A stretch of 64,000 nucleotides of DNA. Source: Pollutimonas sp035515055 (lineage in GTDB: Bacteria > Pseudomonadota > Gammaproteobacteria > Burkholderiales > Burkholderiaceae_B). The stretch covers positions 23,308-87,307 of the forward strand of contig DATJBV010000031.1 in the NCBI GenBank assembly GCA_035515055.1, read 5' to 3'. Below the pieces are notes generated by a model. That model was given only the letters and a program-made list of their open reading frames with translations, was not told where the DNA came from and did no database searches. The translations under genes were made by a program, and so were the position numbers. Shown here piece after piece: positions 59,416 to 64,000 of this stretch. The stretch's first letter is position 1; every line of letters starts with the position of its first letter.

Positions 59416-60915
59416 ATGAGAACATGGTTCTGGACCCTGCTGGTATTCGTTGGCGCGGTGGCGCTGGCCCTGGTGTTGCGCGAGCATAGCGGCAATGTGC
59501 TTATCGTGGCGCAACCCTGGCGCATAGAACTCTCGCTGACCTTGGCAATACTTCTTGTACTGGGTAGTTTTCTTATCCTGTATGTATTGCTGCGCGTCCT
59601 GGCGTGGATAGGCGGAGGGCCGGAACGCTTCCGCTCATGGCGCAGCCTGCGGGCCGAAAATCGGGACTACAGCCTGCTCGAGAGCGGCTGGATCAATGTG
59701 CTGGAAGGCCGCTACCCGGAAGCGCAGAAAGACTTGGCCAAGCTGCTGGGCCGCACCCGCTCGGGTAGCCGCAAAGTCTTGGCCGGCCTTGCTTCCGCGC
59801 GCGCTTCGCATCACCAGGGCGACTTCGTCAAGCGCGATGAAGCGCTCAAGATTGCGCAAGAAGGCGCCGGCAATAACCAGCGCTTGCGCGAAGCCACCGC
59901 AACGGTCGCGGCCGAAATGTACCTGGACCAAAATCGCCCGCAAGATGCCTTGGTGTTGTTGCAGCCTTTGCAGGATGCCAGCTCGCGTTATTTGCATACC
60001 ACCCAATTGCTGCTGCGCGCGCACCGTCAATTGGGCAATCACGATCGTGTGTACGAGCTCACTCGCTTGTTGTTGCGGCGTGGCATCCTGCAAAAATCCG
60101 AAGCGGTCCAGCTTATTGAAACGGCCACCGCCGCGCGTCTTCACGCCGCGGGCGCGGAAGGCTACAAGGCTCTCTGGAGCGACCTGAAGGCCGATGAACG
60201 CGCATTGCCCGACATTGCGCTGGCCGGCGCCGCCATACAGGAATCCCTGGGCAATTACGACGAAGCGTCGAAGATCCTGGAAGCCGCCATTTCCGTGCGT
60301 CTCGAGCCTCGGTTGCTTAGCGCCTATGCGCAATGCCCACCCGAATACGTCCCGCGCCGCCTTAACAAGGCCGAGGGCTGGCTCAAGGCCCACCCCAACG
60401 ACTCGGCGCTGCTCGCCGCACTGGGAAATCTCTGCCTCACGGGCGAGCTATGGGGACAGGGCGAACATTATCTGCTGCGCAGCATGAAAATACGCAGCGA
60501 CATCCGCATTCATGCGTTGCTGGGCAACCTGTACGACCGTCTCGGCCGGCCGGCCGATGCCATGAAACACTGGCGCCTGGCCTCCGGCGTTGCCGGTGTC
60601 CTGCCCGTCTTGCCGGTCAGCCGGGCGTTGCCGGCGGCGGATACGCGCGGCGACCCGCGGCTCATCGATGTCGAGATCGCGACCGAAGCACGAACACTGC
60701 CCGATTTACCGGTACCCATGGGCGCCAGCGCCGCCGACTTCGATCACGAACAAATCGACACGGCGCCGCCCTTGGTCCAGCAGCCGGCCGCGGCCGAGCC
60801 GCGGCTTGCACAGGCCGACACCGGTCTGGACGATTATTTCGACAGCGCGCCCATACCCGGCGTAGACGTATCCCAAACCTCGGACCGGCCGCGTCACGGA
60901 TCGGGCCGCCGTTAA
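59416..60915 (+). CDS. hemY: HemY-type TPR membrane protein
   Basis: 499 residues. Two N-terminal TM helices (RTWFWTLLVFVGAVALALVL and LTLAILLVLGSFLILYVLLR), the HemY start EHSGNVLIVAQPWRIELSL and TPR-like repeats in the soluble part. The C-terminal 80 residues are acidic and unstructured. It follows hemX by 3 bp. It is unrelated to the protoporphyrinogen oxidase of the same name. Confidence 0.9.
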   Translation: MRTWFWTLLVFVGAVALALVLREHSGNVLIVAQPWRIELSLTLAILLVLGSFLILYVLLRVLAWIGGGPERFRSWRSLRAENRDYSLLESGWINVLEGRYPEAQKDLAKLLGRTRSGSRKVLAGLASARASHHQGDFVKRDEALKIAQEGAGNNQRLREATATVAAEMYLDQNRPQDALVLLQPLQDASSRYLHTTQLLLRAHRQLGNHDRVYELTRLLLRRGILQKSEAVQLIETATAARLHAAGAEGYKALWSDLKADERALPDIALAGAAIQESLGNYDEASKILEAAISVRLEPRLLSAYAQCPPEYVPRRLNKAEGWLKAHPNDSALLAALGNLCLTGELWGQGEHYLLRSMKIRSDIRIHALLGNLYDRLGRPADAMKHWRLASGVAGVLPVLPVSRALPAADTRGDPRLIDVEIATEARTLPDLPVPMGASAADFDHEQIDTAPPLVQQPAAAEPRLAQADTGLDDYFDSAPIPGVDVSQTSDRPRHGSGRR

Positions 60916-60959
60916 CCCGTTTTTTTACTCTTCTATCTATCCTTAAGGTTGAACACAGC

Positions 60960-61496
60960 ATGAGCTTAGACCGCGTACCCGCCGGCAATAACTTGCCTGA
61001 TGAATTCAATGTCATTATCGAAATCCCGATGAACGCGGACCCGGTCAAGTACGAAGTGGACAAAGACTCAGGCGCCGTATTCGTCGATCGGTTCATGCTC
61101 ACCGCCATGCACTACCCCTGCAACTACGGCTACATTCCGCAAACCGTGTCCGACGACGGCGACCCCGTCGACGTCTTGGTACTTGCGCCGTTTCCCATAC
61201 AGGTGGGTGCCGTCATTGTTTGCCGCACCATAGGCGTGCTGCACATGGACGATGAAGCAGGCGGCGATGCCAAGCTGCTGGCCGTGCCGGTCACCAAGCT
61301 TTACCCGCCGTACCGCAATATCCACAAGCCAGAAGACATACCGCAGGAAGAACTGGCCCGCATCCAGCATTTCTTCGAGCACTACAAGGATCTGGAAGCC
61401 GGCAAGTGGGTCAAGGTAAAGGGTTGGGAAGGCCCGGAAGCCGCCCTGAAAGAAGTGCTCGATGGTGTGGCGCGCTACGTCAAGGGAGCCGCGTAA
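60960..61496 (+). CDS. ppa: Inorganic pyrophosphatase
   Basis: 178 residues from the ATG at 60960. Family I signature DDGDPVDVLVLAP with the metal aspartates, and YPCNYGYIPQTV. It hydrolyses PPi in the cytosol. It is 44 bp after hemY and directly abuts the FAH-family gene (TAA-ATG). Confidence 0.96.
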   Translation: MSLDRVPAGNNLPDEFNVIIEIPMNADPVKYEVDKDSGAVFVDRFMLTAMHYPCNYGYIPQTVSDDGDPVDVLVLAPFPIQVGAVIVCRTIGVLHMDDEAGGDAKLLAVPVTKLYPPYRNIHKPEDIPQEELARIQHFFEHYKDLEAGKWVKVKGWEGPEAALKEVLDGVARYVKGAA

Positions 61497-62192
61497 ATGA
61501 AGCTAGCCATTCCAGCACTGCCCGTAGCGGCCATACCCGTCGCCAATTCCGACGCATTGTTTCCCGTGCGGCGCGTGTACTGCGTGGGCCGCAATTATGC
61601 CGCGCATGCCAGGGAAATGGGCTTCACCGGCCGTGAAGAGCCCTTTTTCTTCAACAAGCCGGCGGACGCCGTCTTACCCATTGCCGATGGCCAGACGGGG
61701 CAAATGACTTACCCGCCCAAGACGTCCGACCTGCAATACGAGATCGAGCTCGTGGTTGCGCTGGGCAGCGGCGGGCGCGACCTGACGCCAGAGCAAGCCG
61801 CCGGCTGCATCTGGGGATACGCCATCGGTCTGGACATGACACGCCGCGACCTTCAAGGGCAAGCCAAGAAACAGGGGCGCCCATGGGAAATCGGCAAGGC
61901 GTTCGATCAAGCCGCTCCGGTGGGGCCTTTGCACCCACGCGACCAGGTTGCCGCGCTCGACGCCGGCGACATCACCCTTAGCGTCAACGGCGAGCGCAAG
62001 CAGTCTGGCGACTTGTCCGACATGATCTGGAACGTGCCCGAAGCCATTGCCTATTTGTCTAGCCTGTTCGAGCTCAAGGCCGGCGACATCATCTTTACCG
62101 GCACGCCGGAAGGCGTCGGTCCGGTGGTGGCTGGCGACACCATGGTCGGCGCCATTGCCGGCCTGGGCGAACTTCGCGTGAAAGTGGCCTGA
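61497..62192 (+). CDS. Fumarylacetoacetate hydrolase-family protein (acylpyruvase-like)
   Basis: 231 residues. FAH fold with CVGRNYAAHAREMGF, EPFFFNKPADAV, the metal-binding YEIELVVALG and IIFTGTPEGVGPV. The KPADAV segment resembles fumarylpyruvate hydrolases and acylpyruvases. The start follows the ppa stop without gap. The substrate is not determined. Confidence 0.88.
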   Translation: MKLAIPALPVAAIPVANSDALFPVRRVYCVGRNYAAHAREMGFTGREEPFFFNKPADAVLPIADGQTGQMTYPPKTSDLQYEIELVVALGSGGRDLTPEQAAGCIWGYAIGLDMTRRDLQGQAKKQGRPWEIGKAFDQAAPVGPLHPRDQVAALDAGDITLSVNGERKQSGDLSDMIWNVPEAIAYLSSLFELKAGDIIFTGTPEGVGPVVAGDTMVGAIAGLGELRVKVA

Positions 62193-62234
62193 TCCTACGG
62201 TAGAATCAAGCACCTCTTATCGAAAGGAATAGCT

Positions 62235-62366
62235 ATGGGGACCAAAATTCTTGCATCGTTAGCATTGTTGGGTTGCTTTGCATTGGCCGGTTGTAATACG
62301 GTGGCCGGTGCGGGCGAAGATATCAGCAAGGCGGGCGGTGCGTTGACCCGTTCGGCAAGCAAATAA
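62235..62366 (+). CDS. Entericidin-like small lipoprotein
   Basis: 43 residues: signal with lipobox LAGC (Cys20) and mature NTVAGAGEDISKAGGALTRS, the pattern of EcnA/EcnB. AAAGGA precedes the start. Entericidins act as stress-related toxin or antidote lipoproteins. Only one copy is present here. A strong terminator follows. Confidence 0.82.
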   Translation: MGTKILASLALLGCFALAGCNTVAGAGEDISKAGGALTRSASK

Positions 62367-62381
62367 ATTTGTATGTTTGCG

Positions 62382-62415
62382 GCAAAAGGCCTCCGCGACC
62401 GCGGGGGCCTTTTGC
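62382..62415 (+). terminator. Terminator after the entericidin-like gene
   Basis: GCAAAAGGCC (62382-62391) pairs perfectly with GGCCTTTTGC (62406-62415), and inner bases add about five pairs. The symmetrical A- and T-runs make it able to act in both directions. Confidence 0.85.
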
Positions 62416-62442
62416 TTGGTGGAAACCGGGAAAGGTATGCCT

Positions 62443-63291
62443 ATGTCTATAAAAAAACTGACTATTTCTTCCAAGAGACAGGCTTTTCAGAAGCTCCATG
62501 AATCGGGGTGTTTCGTACTTCCCAATCCCTGGGATAGAGGTAGCGCCCGCTATTTGCAAAGTCTTGGCTTTCAGGCGCTTGCCACAACAAGTTCAGGATT
62601 GGCCTGGTCGCGCGCACGTCCAGACAACGGGCTAGACCGCGAAACGATATTGGCGCACCTAAGCGACATGGTCGACGCGACAGATGTCCCGATCAATGCA
62701 GACTTCGAAAATGGATACGCTGACGACGCCATGCAGCTTGAAGAAAGCGTCAGGCTGGCGATAGAGACGGGAGTGGCCGGAATCTCGATCGAAGATTCCA
62801 CTTACCTTGCCAAACAGCCGCTATATTCAATCGACGACGCGTGCAATCGCCTTCGCGCCGCTCGGCGCGCAATCGACAAGGCGGGAGGCGACGTAATGCT
62901 GATCGGACGGGCCGAATGCTTCTTCGTGGGACGCCCTGATCTGGCCGAGACAATTGCAAGACTGAAGGCGTATTCGCACGTTGGGGCGGATTGCCTCTAC
63001 GCCCCCGGAATTCGAACCCGTGAAGAAATCGAGGCAGTGGTTGCCGCTGTCCATCCTAAACCGGTCAATCTTTTGGTCGGGTCAGACAGTGCCATGACGA
63101 TTGCGGATATTGCCAAACTGGGAGTCCGGCGAGTCAGCGTGGGCGGCGCATTGGCACGCGTGGCCTGGGGAGGGGTGATGCAGGCGGCACGGCTCCTGGC
63201 AGATGAGGGACGCTTTGACGGCTTTGCCAATGCCGCCAGCGGAGCCGACATGAATGCTTTATTCGAACCGGGCAAAGATGGGGTAAGCTGA
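62443..63291 (+). CDS. Isocitrate lyase/PEP mutase-family enzyme
   Basis: 282 residues from the ATG at 62443 (AAAGG at 8 bp); an ATG at 62437 is too close to the ribosome site. PEPM/ICL barrel features: LPNPWDRGSARYLQSLGF, NADFENGYADDA (metal Asp), GISIEDS and LIGRAECFF. Such enzymes act on 2-oxo acids (PEP mutase, oxaloacetate hydrolase or decarboxylase, methylisocitrate lyase). The exact reaction is not fixed from the sequence. Confidence 0.85.
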   Translation: MSIKKLTISSKRQAFQKLHESGCFVLPNPWDRGSARYLQSLGFQALATTSSGLAWSRARPDNGLDRETILAHLSDMVDATDVPINADFENGYADDAMQLEESVRLAIETGVAGISIEDSTYLAKQPLYSIDDACNRLRAARRAIDKAGGDVMLIGRAECFFVGRPDLAETIARLKAYSHVGADCLYAPGIRTREEIEAVVAAVHPKPVNLLVGSDSAMTIADIAKLGVRRVSVGGALARVAWGGVMQAARLLADEGRFDGFANAASGADMNALFEPGKDGVS

Positions 63292-63354
63292 TTCGATCCG
63301 GTCATGCCGTGGGGACGTCATTGGCGTTCCCCGATCACTCTAGGAGCTCCCATC

Positions 63355-64000
63355 ATGACTATCCAGGCTTATGGCGCCCACGCGGGCGATCAGCCGCTTG
63401 TATCCATGGGCATTACCCGGCGGGCGCCGGGCGCACATGACGTGCAAATCGATATCGCCTATTGTGGCGTGTGCCACTCAGACATCCACCAGGTGCGCTC
63501 CGAATGGGCCGGCACCTTGTTTCCCTGTGTTCCGGGGCATGAGATCGTGGGGCGCGTCACGTCAGTTGGCGAACATGTAAAAGACTTCAATCCGGGCGAC
63601 TTGGTCGGTGTGGGTTGCATCGTCGACAGTTGCCAACACTGCGCGGACTGCGGCGAAGGCTTGGAGAATTATTGCGACCACATGGTCGCCACCTACAACG
63701 GCCCAACACCGGATGCACCCGGTCACACGCTGGGCGGCTACTCACAACAAATTGTCGTGCACCAGCGCTACGTGCTGCGCATCCGTCATCCCGAAGCGCA
63801 ACTGGCCGCCGTGGCGCCGCTGTTGTGTGCGGGCATCACCACCTATTCGCCGCTGCGCCATTGGAAGGTAGAACGAGGCCAGAAGGTCGGTGTGGTCGGC
63901 ATCGGCGGCCTTGGGCACATGGGCATCAAGCTGGCACGCGCCATGGGCGCCCAGGTGGTGGCTTTCACCACGTCCGAATCCAAGCGTGTCGCGGCCAAGG
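63355..64000 (+). CDS. Zinc-dependent alcohol dehydrogenase (YahK/CAD-like), 3' end outside window
   Basis: The first 215 residues are visible. ATG at 63355 with AGGAG upstream. Catalytic zinc ligands: YCGVCHSDIHQ and VPGHEIVGRV; structural zinc from CQHCADCGEGLENYC; NADP motif GIGGLGHMGIKLA. This is the cinnamyl-alcohol-dehydrogenase-like group that reduces aldehydes. The frame is open to the last base. Confidence 0.92.
   Translation, partial: MTIQAYGAHAGDQPLVSMGITRRAPGAHDVQIDIAYCGVCHSDIHQVRSEWAGTLFPCVPGHEIVGRVTSVGEHVKDFNPGDLVGVGCIVDSCQHCADCGEGLENYCDHMVATYNGPTPDAPGHTLGGYSQQIVVHQRYVLRIRHPEAQLAAVAPLLCAGITTYSPLRHWKVERGQKVGVVGIGGLGHMGIKLARAMGAQVVAFTTSESKRVAAK

Overview
The window looks like a chromosomal segment of a high-GC betaproteobacterium, order Burkholderiales, most likely family Alcaligenaceae (Bordetella / Pusillimonas / Candidimonas type). 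The basis is gene content and order: tctDE-type regulators, recA-recX, sucCD, a TerC protein, hemCDXY and ppa in sequence, plus rdgC and an unusually long pyrB. Coding density is about 90 percent. No phage, IS element, integrase or CRISPR array was seen.

Layout. 1-10086: a probable glutamate-cysteine ligase tail, then a compact partner-switching (Rsb-like) cluster: a periplasmic ABC_sub_bind protein and a Cache-HAMP-PP2C phosphatase, a sensor-MFS fusion, an alanine racemase, an RsbW-like kinase, an NCS2 permease with an extra cytosolic domain, and a STAS antagonist. 10088-16358: 5-oxoprolinase genes pxpC, pxpB and pxpA, interrupted by a roughly 740-bp hairpin- and repeat-rich island and an ExaC-like aldehyde dehydrogenase with a candidate sigma-54 promoter, then a BenE transporter. 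16478-34053: a stress and envelope region: LOG-like hydrolase, ZIP transporter, SDR, MscS channel, a glycosyltransferase/UDP-galactopyranose mutase fusion with a GH1-like enzyme and an ABC exporter, DUF4142, Zn-dehydrogenase, SDR-DoxX, AlkB, hemerythrin and nitroreductase.

34077-40271: a leftward operon for a DUF4212/sodium:solute symporter pair with a CBS-nucleotidyltransferase and a membrane PAS-like DEDDh exonuclease. 40687-46428: beta-carbonic anhydrase, a T4 endonuclease V-like glycosylase, zinc-ribbon and lipoprotein genes, a CAU tRNA, a PyrB with an N-terminal HTH-like domain and a palindrome at its start codon, and RdgC. 46688-50623: a TctD/TctE two-component system translationally coupled to an MHS transporter. 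50724-64000: LexA box-recA-recX, DUF2889, sucCD, a terC gene with a terminator/antiterminator-like leader, hemC-hemD-hemX-hemY, ppa, an FAH-family hydrolase, an entericidin-like lipoprotein, a PEP mutase/isocitrate lyase-family enzyme and a truncated alcohol dehydrogenase.

The strongest candidates for something undescribed are the partner-switching cluster, in which a degenerate ATPase-like tail on a nucleobase permease and a sensor-MFS fusion sit with the switch proteins; the HTH-PyrB with its own candidate operator; the GT-UGM / GH1 / ABC cassette; and the repeat island in front of the aldehyde dehydrogenase gene. All functional proposals come from reading the sequence and family knowledge; no database search was run.
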